Source: Ciceribacter lividus
GTDB taxonomy: Bacteria > Pseudomonadota > Alphaproteobacteria > Rhizobiales > Rhizobiaceae
Direction of reading: 5' to 3'
Length of the DNA: 64,000 bases
NCBI RefSeq assembly: GCF_003337715.1
Contig: NZ_QPIX01000001.1
Location: 186,001-250,000, forward strand
Shown: positions 44,006 to 52,817 of the stretch, piece by piece
How positions within the stretch are numbered: the first letter of the stretch is position 1
Layout of the letters: each line of letters opens with the position of its first letter
Position numbers and translations under genes: made by a program
Notes under the pieces: model-generated
What the model was told of the DNA's origin: nothing
What the model saw: the letters and a program-made list of their open reading frames with translations, nothing else
Database searches by the model: none

Positions 44006-44464
44006 TCAGCGCGGTGGAATTAGGCGGATTTCCAGCCCGTGCTTCGTCGTGTCGAAGCCGCAGCTTCGGTAGAAGTCGAGTGTGCCCGGTCGTTTGGCGC
44101 CCGTCATCAGCCGCACGGTGTAGCACCCAGCGTGAAAAGCGGCGTCGATTGCGGCTTGCAGGGTCCGGCGTCCCAGGCCGGTGCGGCGATGCCGGGCATC
44201 GGTGACGACGTTTTCGATGAAGGCGTACGGCATGCCGCCGCGTGTGAGATTGGGCACCACGATCAGCGTGCAGGTGCTGGCGAGCGTACCGTCGACGAAG
44301 GCGCCGAACACGGTGAGACCGTCGTGACCGAGGATTTCATCGAAGCGGACTTCCGCGAGATCGGGCGCCAGCGGCAGATCGCTCTCGATCAACTGGTCGT
44401 AGAGTGACAGCAGACCTTGTAGATCCGGCTTTCCCAGCGCCCGTATCTCGACCGGGTTCGCCAT
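44006..44464 (-). CDS. GNAT family N-acetyltransferase, cargo gene Y at the clpS-pth junction
   Basis: A 152-residue acetyltransferase with motif A in AFIENVVTDARHRRTGLGRRTLQAAIDAAFHAG (about 81-113) and motif B in VRLMTGAKRPGTLDFYRSCGFD. Substrate unknown. ATG 44464 follows the pth stop by 4 bases, implying translational coupling with pth. Its 3' end abuts the clpS remnant, so it occupies the second of two cargo slots. Confidence 0.88.
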   Translation of the reverse strand: MANPVEIRALGKPDLQGLLSLYDQLIESDLPLAPDLAEVRFDEILGHDGLTVFGAFVDGTLASTCTLIVVPNLTRGGMPYAFIENVVTDARHRRTGLGRRTLQAAIDAAFHAGCYTVRLMTGAKRPGTLDFYRSCGFDTTKHGLEIRLIPPR

Positions 44465-44468
44465 CGCA

Positions 44469-45185
44469 TCAATCGTCCTTCTTCGAGAACATCCGCTTCA
44501 GCATTTCCGCCATCGGTCCGGTTTCGGGCAGCTTCTTCGGCTGGGCGTTGTTGCGGGCCTGACGGATGTGCGACTGGCCGGCCGGTTTCTCCGGCTTCGC
44601 TTTCGCCGGCTCCTCCTTGCCGCCGGTCGCAAGTGCGAGCTTGTTCATGAGCTTCGACTCGTCGGGCTGGAGCAGCAGGTCGGCATTGTCGGCGATCGCA
44701 TCGAGCAGCGGATCGAGCCAGGTCCGGTCGACCTTGGCAAAATCGCCGAGCACATGGCCGTGCACGCGCTCCTTGTCGCCGGGATGACCGATGCCGAGCC
44801 GGAGCCGGCGGTAGTCCTTGCCGCAATGGGCGTCGAGCGACTTCAGCCCGTTATGGCCGCCATGGCCGCCGCCGGTCTTCATCCGCGCCTTGCCGGCGGG
44901 AAGGTCGAGTTCGTCATGGATCGCCACGATGTCGGCAGGCTTCAGCTTGTAGAAGCGCATGGCCTCGCCCACCGCCTCGCCGGAAAGGTTCATGAAGGTC
45001 TGTGGCTTCATCAGCAACACCTTCTCTCCGCCGATCTCGCCTTCGGCGATCTCCGCCTTGAATTTCTTGCTCCAGGGCGAGAAGCGGTGGCGGCGATGGA
45101 TCGCATCCACCGCCATGAAGCCGATATTGTGCCGGTTCTCCGAATACTTGGCGCCCGGATTGCCGAGGCCGGCGATGATGAGCAT
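44469..45185 (-). CDS. pth: Peptidyl-tRNA hydrolase
   Basis: A 238-residue enzyme that frees tRNA from stalled peptidyl-tRNA. Signatures: [26 protein letters not shown] with the catalytic histidine, [39 protein letters not shown]. The C-terminal 45 residues are a charged, low-complexity rhizobial extension ending in KRMFSKKDD; its last part is repeated as the remnant at 43819. Start ATG 45185 is family-typical; a frame to 45224 is rejected. Confidence 0.96.
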   Translation of the reverse strand: MLIIAGLGNPGAKYSENRHNIGFMAVDAIHRRHRFSPWSKKFKAEIAEGEIGGEKVLLMKPQTFMNLSGEAVGEAMRFYKLKPADIVAIHDELDLPAGKARMKTGGGHGGHNGLKSLDAHCGKDYRRLRLGIGHPGDKERVHGHVLGDFAKVDRTWLDPLLDAIADNADLLLQPDESKLMNKLALATGGKEEPAKAKPEKPAGQSHIRQARNNAQPKKLPETGPMAEMLKRMFSKKDD

Positions 45186-45264
45186 GGGACGGTCCGCCTT
45201 TGGAATGGGTCTGTGATCCACCACCGCGAAACCGCGCGGATGTCAAGCCCTGCGGGCGTCCGCG

Positions 45265-45981
45265 TCAGTTGAGGACTTGCATTCCGTACTTGGTGAGGAG
45301 CGCCTTCTGCGTGCCGTCGGCAATCAGCTTGTCGAGGCCTGCCTGCATCTTCCGGATGATATCCTCGGGAAAGTTCAGGTTGCAGGCGATGCTGAACTTC
45401 TGCTCCGCCAGCACGAAGCGCTTTTCGAGCCGGTGGCCCTCTTCGCGCAGCTGGAGATAGTAGCGTTCCGAGATCGGCATCATGTCGACGCGGCCGCTCA
45501 GGAGCTTCTTGAGTGTCAGGTCGAGATCGGTCGCGAGGTCGATCTTCGGAAAACCGTTCCGCTCCAGCAATTGCTGGGTATAGTCGTTGCGCTGGGTTCC
45601 GACGACGTATTCCCGCGCCTCGGCGATGGTGATCGCCTTGATGCCGGCACCTTCCCGCGCCACCATGACGTTGCGGTCGATCGCGAGCGGCTCCACCCAT
45701 TTGAAACGGCTGTTGCGTTCGGCGATGTGCGCGGTGGTGAAGACGCAGTGGAGCGGCTCGCTCTCGGCAAGCGCGATCGCACGGGCCCATGGCATCATCT
45801 CGATCGTGTAGTCGACGCCGGTGTCCTTCATCAGCGCCACCACCTGCTCGTAGCCGAGGCCGCGGTACTCGCCGTTTTCGCGGAAATTGTAGGGCGGATA
45901 GTTCTCCGTCGTGAAATGGACGGTTTCGGCCTCGGCGGCTGGCGCCGTGCCGAGCAGCAGCAGTAATGCAAGCCTCTTCAT
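45265..45981 (-). CDS. Periplasmic solute-binding protein (PBPb/SBP_bac_3 type)
   Basis: A 238-residue exported protein with signal peptide MKRLALLLLLGTAPAAEA and a type II periplasmic-binding fold: TENYPPYNFRENGEYRGLGYEQVVALMK, PWARAIALAESEPLHCVFTTAHIAERN, and a hinge near RNDYTQQLLERNGFP. It resembles amino-acid-binding ABC components, but no permease or ATPase gene is nearby. It begins 32 bases after a GGDEF/EAL gene on the same strand and may act as its periplasmic sensor partner; this link is inferred. Confidence 0.88.
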   Translation of the reverse strand: MKRLALLLLLGTAPAAEAETVHFTTENYPPYNFRENGEYRGLGYEQVVALMKDTGVDYTIEMMPWARAIALAESEPLHCVFTTAHIAERNSRFKWVEPLAIDRNVMVAREGAGIKAITIAEAREYVVGTQRNDYTQQLLERNGFPKIDLATDLDLTLKKLLSGRVDMMPISERYYLQLREEGHRLEKRFVLAEQKFSIACNLNFPEDIIRKMQAGLDKLIADGTQKALLTKYGMQVLN

Positions 45982-46013
45982 GTCATGCCATCCTTGCTCG
46001 GTTGTCGCCGCGG

Positions 46014-48383
46014 TCAGGCGACGGAGGTTGTCTTTCGGGCAGTGTCGTAGGCTGCGATCAATTGCTCCACGGGTTGCGGCCGCGCGAAGAAATAGCCTTG
46101 TCCACAGTCGACACCAAACCCCTGAAGGAGGTCGCGCTGCTCCTTCGTCTCGACGCCTTCCGCGGTCACCGAGCATTCCATCTTGTGGGAGATGGCGGTG
46201 ATGCCTTCGACGAGCATGCGGCTCTTGTGGCGCAATTCCGCCTCGTCGGCGGCGAGGGAACGGATGAAGGACTGGTCGATCTTCACGATATCGACGGGGA
46301 AGCGGCTGAGATAGCTGAGAGAAGAATAACCGGTGCCGAAATCATCGAGTGCGATGCGGCAGCCGATGCGGCTGAATTCGTCGAGTACCATGCGGATCTG
46401 CGGGTTGTCGTGGAGCAGCGTCGCCTCGGTGATCTCGACAACGATGCGCCGCGGATCGATGTGGTGGCGGGCAGTCAACGTCGTCAGCAGCATCGGCAGC
46501 GTCTGCTCGAGCTGGAGCGGAGAGAAATTGACCGCGAGATAGGTCTTGTCGTCGCCGGACGCCCGGGTGAGCGCAACGAGGTTGGCGAGCGCCTTTTCGA
46601 ATACGCGGTTGCCGATGCGGCCGATCGCCCCGGTTTCCTCGGCGATCCTGATGATGTCGGAGGGCGGCAGCAGTCCCTTTCGCGGGTGGGCGAGGCGCAT
46701 CAGCGACTCGTATCCGATCACCCGGTTGTTGCCGAGGTCGACGATTGGCTGGAAATAGGCCTCGAACCAGTCGTTGGTAAGCGCCTCCTCGATGTCCTGC
46801 TCGATCTCCGCCCGCTGGCGGGTGTTGTCCTGGATCAGCGGGTCGTAGAGCAGCGCGCCGTTCTTGCCGCCACGCTTCTTGGTGTACATCGCCATGTCCG
46901 ACTTCTGCAGCAGTTCCGCCGCATTGTGCGCGTGGCGGGGATAGAGCGCGACACCGATGCTGGCGCTCAGCCGCACCGTCGATCCGTTGATGAGGAGGGG
47001 CTCCTCCAGCATCCCGCAGAGACGATGGGCGAGGGCGAGCGCATCCGCTTCGGCATTGTCTGAGCGAAGCAGGACCGCGAACTCGTCGCCGCCGATACGC
47101 GCGGCGGTGGCTGCCGGCGGCAGCTGCTGTTCCATGAGTTCGACGAGCCGGCGCAGCACCGTATCACCGGCCTGGTGGCCGAGATTGTCGTTGATCCACT
47201 TGAAGCGGTCGAGATCGACGAAGATGCAGGCGAGCTCGCCCTGGCGGGCGTCGGTCTCGCGGATTTCCTCATCGAGGACACTCTCGAAGCCTTGCCGGTT
47301 CAAGAGGCCGGTCAGATGGTCGGTCACCGCCTGCCGACGGATCCTGGCTTCCGACTGCTTGAGCTCGGTCACGTCGGTCATGACGCTGAGGGAAAGGCCC
47401 GTCTCGCAGTCACCGGCGGCCTTGCCGCTTTCGACGATCAGCACGTCCATGACACGGCCGTCCTTGCAGACGAACCTGGTGGTGCATTCGACGACCTTGC
47501 GGTCGCTCGGACCGTGGCGGTGGACCAGATACGCACCGCGCACGGGGCTATCGACGAGATCCGCAAAGTGCTTGCCGACGACGTCCTCGCGCGCGTAGCC
47601 CGTCGCCAGCAGCCAATAGTCGCTGACGTCGGTGATACGGTCGTTCTCATCGATCGAGAACAGCATGGCGGGTGTCAGATTGTAGATGTCCGTCGCCCGC
47701 CGGTGCGCGATCTTGAGCTCCCGTTCTTCCTGCTCCAGCTGCGTCTGCATGGCGTTGAAGCTCTTTGCGAGCCGGCCCATTTCGTCGTTTGAGTTCCAGT
47801 CGACGTGATGGCGCGATCCGAGCCTTCGGGTCGCCTCGATGGCAGCCGTCAGCTTCAGCAGCGGCTTGACGATCATGATGCGGTTGCCGAGGATGGCGGC
47901 GCCGACCATGGCGAGGATCGCGACGATGAAGATGCCGATAAAGACACCTTCCGCCTCCCGGAGAGCCGAGAAGATGCCGAGCCGGTGGTAATAGACGGTG
48001 ATGGTGCCGACGGTCTTCGGGCCGTCCAGCGTCTTGTAGATGATCGGACGATAACGAGACTGGACGCCGCCTTTGGGCCAGGCCGGCATCGGCGGCATGG
48101 AGACGTTGATGCCGCCGGCCACGTCGCGGACCCGGACCTTGGTGATCGCGTCGTCGGAGGTAAGTGCGGCGGTGATCCGCTCGGCGCTCTCGAGGTCGAA
48201 GTCCCAGAGCGGCTTTGCCAGCGCCAGTGCATTGGCGGCGAGGAGGATCTCGACGTGGTCGTCAAGCTCCTTCGCGGAGCGCTCCGACGACAGGGCGAGG
48301 AAGAGCCCGAGGAGAGGGATGACGAGGATGCCGACGGCGATTGCGATGATCGCGAGAAAACGGCTTTCGACCGACCGTGTCAT
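46014..48383 (-). CDS. Bifunctional diguanylate cyclase/phosphodiesterase (HAMP-PAS-GGDEF-EAL)
   Basis: A 789-residue inner-membrane protein: membrane helices near 8-30 and 145-167 flank a periplasmic sensor, then HAMP, PAS (YNLTPAMLFSIDENDRITDVSDYW), GGDEF and EAL domains. The cyclase motif IGGDEFAVLL is intact and the EAL side has YESLMR, VNFSPLQL, VEITEATL, ALDDFGTGYSS, VKIDQSFI and AEGVET, so both activities look possible. It makes or degrades c-di-GMP. With the solute-binding gene it forms a two-gene insertion between rplY and pth. Confidence 0.93.
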   Translation of the reverse strand: MTRSVESRFLAIIAIAVGILVIPLLGLFLALSSERSAKELDDHVEILLAANALALAKPLWDFDLESAERITAALTSDDAITKVRVRDVAGGINVSMPPMPAWPKGGVQSRYRPIIYKTLDGPKTVGTITVYYHRLGIFSALREAEGVFIGIFIVAILAMVGAAILGNRIMIVKPLLKLTAAIEATRRLGSRHHVDWNSNDEMGRLAKSFNAMQTQLEQEERELKIAHRRATDIYNLTPAMLFSIDENDRITDVSDYWLLATGYAREDVVGKHFADLVDSPVRGAYLVHRHGPSDRKVVECTTRFVCKDGRVMDVLIVESGKAAGDCETGLSLSVMTDVTELKQSEARIRRQAVTDHLTGLLNRQGFESVLDEEIRETDARQGELACIFVDLDRFKWINDNLGHQAGDTVLRRLVELMEQQLPPAATAARIGGDEFAVLLRSDNAEADALALAHRLCGMLEEPLLINGSTVRLSASIGVALYPRHAHNAAELLQKSDMAMYTKKRGGKNGALLYDPLIQDNTRQRAEIEQDIEEALTNDWFEAYFQPIVDLGNNRVIGYESLMRLAHPRKGLLPPSDIIRIAEETGAIGRIGNRVFEKALANLVALTRASGDDKTYLAVNFSPLQLEQTLPMLLTTLTARHHIDPRRIVVEITEATLLHDNPQIRMVLDEFSRIGCRIALDDFGTGYSSLSYLSRFPVDIVKIDQSFIRSLAADEAELRHKSRMLVEGITAISHKMECSVTAEGVETKEQRDLLQGFGVDCGQGYFFARPQPVEQLIAAYDTARKTTSVA

Positions 48384-48555
48384 GGCTTGTCACCGCCAGG
48401 ATATGGTTGATCCGATATCGCTTCCCTCACGGTGTCACATCCCCCTTACGCAACTTTTGCGGCAGGTAAGGCTGACACGAAATCATTAAATCTCGCTAAA
48501 GCCCTCATGCAACGGGCTTTCATGCCGCAGCGGGCCGGTTTTCGAGCCCGGAAAC

Positions 48556-48586
48556 GAAAAATCCCGCCTCCTTTCGGAGACGGGAT
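48556..48586 (-). terminator. Rho-independent terminator of rplY
   Basis: On the minus strand ATCCCGTCTCC (48586-48576) pairs with GGAGGCGGGAT (48571-48561) around a GAAA loop and is followed by TTTT. It lies 30 bases past the rplY stop. Confidence 0.88.
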
Positions 48587-48615
48587 CGGAAAAGTCCGGA
48601 GTGCCGATTGCGCGA

Positions 48616-49218
48616 TTACGCTTCGGCAGCTTCCCCGCCTTCGGAAACACCGCCAGCCGGGGCGACGATGGTTGCGATCGTGAAGTCACGGTCGGCGATG
48701 ACCGGGGTCACGCCGGCCGGCAGCTTCACATGCGAGATGTGCAGGCTGTCGCCGATCTTGTGGCCGGCGAGGTCGACGGTGATGAATTCCGGGATCGCAT
48801 CGGCCGGGCAGTGCAGCTCGACTTCGTGGCGAACGACGTTCAGAACGCCGCCGATCTTGATTGCCGACTTCTCTTCGTTGATGAAGTGAACCGGAACCTG
48901 GACCGAAACCTGGCTGTCGGCCGAGACGCGCAGGAAGTCGACGTGCATCGTGAAATCGCGAACCGGGTCGAGCTGGTAGTCCTTCGGCAGGACCTTGATC
49001 TTCTCGCCGTTCAGGTCGATCGTCGCAACGGTGGTCATGAAACCGCCGGCGTGGATGCGCTTGGTGACTTCGTTGGTGTCGAGCGCGATGGAAATGGGGG
49101 CCTGCTTGTCACCATAGATGACAGCGGGAATGGAACCGTTGCGGCGAAGTTCACGGGAGGACCCCTTACCAACCCGTTCGCGTGCTACGGCCTTGAGCTC
49201 GTAAGAAGCGTGGCTCAT
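48616..49218 (-). CDS. rplY: 50S ribosomal protein L25/general stress protein Ctc
   Basis: A 200-residue ribosomal protein with the 5S-rRNA-binding L25 domain (residues 1-95, [21 protein letters not shown]) and the C-terminal TL5/Ctc domain ([15 protein letters not shown] to [16 protein letters not shown]). The Glu/Ala-rich tail SEGGEAAEA is usual. A terminator follows directly, so it is not co-transcribed with the GGDEF/EAL gene downstream. Confidence 0.96.
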   Translation of the reverse strand: MSHASYELKAVARERVGKGSSRELRRNGSIPAVIYGDKQAPISIALDTNEVTKRIHAGGFMTTVATIDLNGEKIKVLPKDYQLDPVRDFTMHVDFLRVSADSQVSVQVPVHFINEEKSAIKIGGVLNVVRHEVELHCPADAIPEFITVDLAGHKIGDSLHISHVKLPAGVTPVIADRDFTIATIVAPAGGVSEGGEAAEA

Positions 49219-49592
49219 GGCTTTATCCTTTCAAGGTTATTTGGAGAGTTCCGGGGCAGGGCGATGTTGACCTGCCATGCGAAACCGAGGTGTCTTGCGA
49301 CGGCCTCATCCGCGTTGCCTCCAAGGGTGTCTACGCGGACGGGGGCGCTATAGACCAGAAGGCCGCGAAAGGCAAGCGCAGGCCGGCAATTGCAGGGCTT
49401 TTCGCGTGAACGGCGGCACAAACACTACCCGTCCTCCTTGCGGTGCGGCAAGGAACGGCATGAAGCCATCCGCGAGTGTCTCAAAACTGCGACAGATGCG
49501 AGGGTGATATTCGTATCGGTCTTGTATCAGCGGATGATGATTGAAAGATAGTCCATGCGCAGGCATGATGTCATATGCTTTGGGAGGAGCAG
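49219..49592. other. Intergenic region between rplY and the GAF-Fis regulator
   Basis: 374 bases of divergent promoter space. It contains the 18-bp palindrome at 49477-49494 and a GGGAGGAG ribosome-binding site before 49593. The rplY promoter should lie in 49240-49400, but no clear match was found. No gene is supported. Confidence 0.5.
49477..49494. promoter_or_regulatory. Operator candidate A for the GAF-Fis regulator
   Basis: TGTCTCAAAACTGCGACA is an imperfect 18-bp palindrome, 98 bases before the regulator start. Its reverse complement, TGTCGCAGTTTTGAGACA, matches the downstream element at 50565 in 14 of 18 positions including both TGTCGCAG and ACA ends. Confidence 0.6.
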
Positions 49593-50552
49593 ATGCCTCG
49601 GCAGCCCAACCACTCAGACTTGGTCTATCAGACAGCGACGCAGAGTTCTGCCGCCGCCAGTTCGCCGATTGCGGCCTCGTGGCGCCGCTGCCTCGACCTT
49701 CATCAGCTCCAGCCGGAAGAGCGCCGCAAGCCTGTTCGTGTCGACGAAACGGTCTTCCGCTCCGCGCGGGAGAGGGCAGGCCATCTGGTTTTCGCCTGCA
49801 GCGAGGAGGTCGATCGGCTCTATCAGACCGTCGGCCGGTCGGGTTGCTGCATCCTTCTTTCCGATCGCGACGGCGTGGTGCTCGATCGCCGCGGTGCGCC
49901 GTCCGACGATGCGGACTTCCGTGACCTCGGGCTTTGGCCGCAGACCGTCTGGAGCGAGGCGAGCGTCGGGACCAACGGCATCGGCACGGCCCTCGCCGAC
50001 CAGCGGGCGGTGATGATCCACCGCGACCAGCATTTCCTGAGCGCGAACACGGAGCTCAGCTGCGTGACGGCACCGATCCGCGATCATCTCGGACGTGTCG
50101 CCGCGGCGCTCGACATCTCGACCTGCCGCAACGACGTCACCGACATGACGCTTGCGATCCTCTCGCAGGCGGTGCGCGACGCGGCCGTTCGCGTCGAGGC
50201 GACGCTCTTCAGGCTCGCCTTTCCGGGCGCCCGTTTCGTGATGGTCCCGACGGCGAGCGCCGGCTCGGTCGCGCTTCTCGCCGTCGACGGTGACGACCTC
50301 GTGCTCGGAGCCACCAGGGCGGCGCGTCTGGCGCTGAGGCTCGACGACCAGCGGATCGCTCAAGGATTGCCGGCTTCGGATGCACTCTGCGAGAGCAGGG
50401 GAGACGGTGTCGCCGACCTCGACGAGGCGGAACGTGCGGCGCTGCGCCGGGCATTGTCGCGTACCAATGGCAACGTCTCGCAGGCCGCCCAGGTGCTCGG
50501 CATCAGCCGTGCGACCCTGCACCGGAAGATGAAGCGCCTCGCCCTCCAGTGA
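49593..50552 (+). CDS. AcoR-like GAF-Fis transcriptional regulator lacking the AAA+ domain
   Basis: A 319-residue regulator with an AcoR-type N-terminal sensor ([23 protein letters not shown] region with [34 protein letters not shown]) and a C-terminal Fis-type HTH ([33 protein letters not shown]). The central sigma-54-activating AAA+ domain found in AcoR is absent, so it cannot open sigma-54 promoters and may act as a repressor or sigma-70 activator. ATG 49593 has GGGAGGAG upstream. The adjacent aldehyde dehydrogenase gene is the likely target. Confidence 0.88.
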   Translation: MPRQPNHSDLVYQTATQSSAAASSPIAASWRRCLDLHQLQPEERRKPVRVDETVFRSARERAGHLVFACSEEVDRLYQTVGRSGCCILLSDRDGVVLDRRGAPSDDADFRDLGLWPQTVWSEASVGTNGIGTALADQRAVMIHRDQHFLSANTELSCVTAPIRDHLGRVAAALDISTCRNDVTDMTLAILSQAVRDAAVRVEATLFRLAFPGARFVMVPTASAGSVALLAVDGDDLVLGATRAARLALRLDDQRIAQGLPASDALCESRGDGVADLDEAERAALRRALSRTNGNVSQAAQVLGISRATLHRKMKRLALQ

Positions 50553-50564
50553 CGCCGCCGCAAG

Positions 50565-50582
50565 TGTCGCAGAACTGAAACA
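50565..50582. promoter_or_regulatory. Operator candidate B, upstream of the aldehyde dehydrogenase gene
   Basis: TGTCGCAGAACTGAAACA is an 18-bp imperfect palindrome (TGTYKCAG, 2-base centre, CTGMRACA), 12 bases after the regulator stop and 106 bases before the aldehyde dehydrogenase start. Together with site A it forms a pair flanking the regulator gene. Confidence 0.6.
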
Positions 50583-50688
50583 GTGTGCGCTGCGGTATCC
50601 TGTCATCCCCCTATCCGCGAAGGGCGTTGCCGGCAATCATTCTCCCATCGGTCCTGAGGAGGGACCTCGATCCAGGGAGGATGATTTC

Positions 50689-52203
<1,515 letters not shown>

Positions 52204-52206
52204 GGA

Positions 52207-52333
52207 GGCCTCCACCACCTCCCCCTCGATGGGGGCGGTTGCAGCAGAGCTGCGGGTGAGGTGATTGTGCACCTCCACCAAGGGTCACCTCACCCCGGCA
52301 CTTGCGTGCCGACCCTCCCCCTCAAGGGGAGGG
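52207..52333. repeat. Intergenic palindromic repeat element of rhizobial type
   Basis: Four nested hairpins fill the gap after the aldehyde dehydrogenase gene: CCCCC/GGGGG (about 52222-52235), GCAG/CTGC, GTGAGGTGA (52256-52264) with TCACCTCAC (52285-52293), and CCCTCCCC (52313-52320) with GGGGAGGG (52326-52333). This style of CCTCCCC-rich extragenic repeat is common between rhizobial genes. It may act as an mRNA 3'-end or stability element within the operon. Confidence 0.7.
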
Positions 52334-52369
52334 TTTCGCGTGTTGGCAACGTCTTTGGAAGGAACGACG

Positions 52370-52765
52370 ATGACCGAAAGTCCCGCCGGCGAACCGCGCG
52401 TGATTGCCACCGAAGCGGCGCTCGATTTCCTATCTGAGATCCGGCGCGACCACCCGGACATCCTCTTCCACCAGTCCGGCGGATGCTGCGACGGTTCTTC
52501 GCCGATGTGCTATCCGGCGAGCGAATACCGCGTCGGGGAGACTGACGTGAAGCTCGGCGAGATCGGCGGCGTGCCGTTCTACATCAGCGGCAGCCAGTAC
52601 GAGGTCTGGAAGCACACCCAGCTCATCATCGATGTGGTGCCGGGCAGGGGCGGGATGTTTTCGCTCGACAACGGCCGGGAGCGGCGCTTTCTCACGCGCT
52701 CGCGGCTGTTCGGATCCGGCGAGGCCTCGTGCGGCATTCCTGCCCCGTCCCGTCCCAAGACATAA
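52370..52765 (+). CDS. DUF779 domain-containing protein
   Basis: A 131-residue small protein with the DUF779 signature ILFHQSGGCCDGSSPMCYPASEYRVGETDVKLG and several cysteines, suggesting metal binding. It nearly always follows an acetaldehyde-type dehydrogenase gene, as here, but its biochemical role is unsettled. GGAAGGAACGACG precedes ATG 52370; the frame is open upstream through the repeat element, which is not coding. Confidence 0.9.
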   Translation: MTESPAGEPRVIATEAALDFLSEIRRDHPDILFHQSGGCCDGSSPMCYPASEYRVGETDVKLGEIGGVPFYISGSQYEVWKHTQLIIDVVPGRGGMFSLDNGRERRFLTRSRLFGSGEASCGIPAPSRPKT

Positions 52766-52796
52766 AAAGCCCGCGGGCACCGGAGCGCCGCGGGCT
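52764..52796 (-). terminator. Terminator between DUF779 and the chemoreceptor gene
   Basis: AGCCCGCGG (52768-52776) pairs with CCGCGGGCT (52788-52796), loop 11. On the minus strand TTTTTA follows, which terminates the chemoreceptor transcript; on the plus side it may also help end the DUF779 transcript. Confidence 0.85.
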
Positions 52797-52817
52797 GCTG
52801 TCGTCATTGTCACCGGC

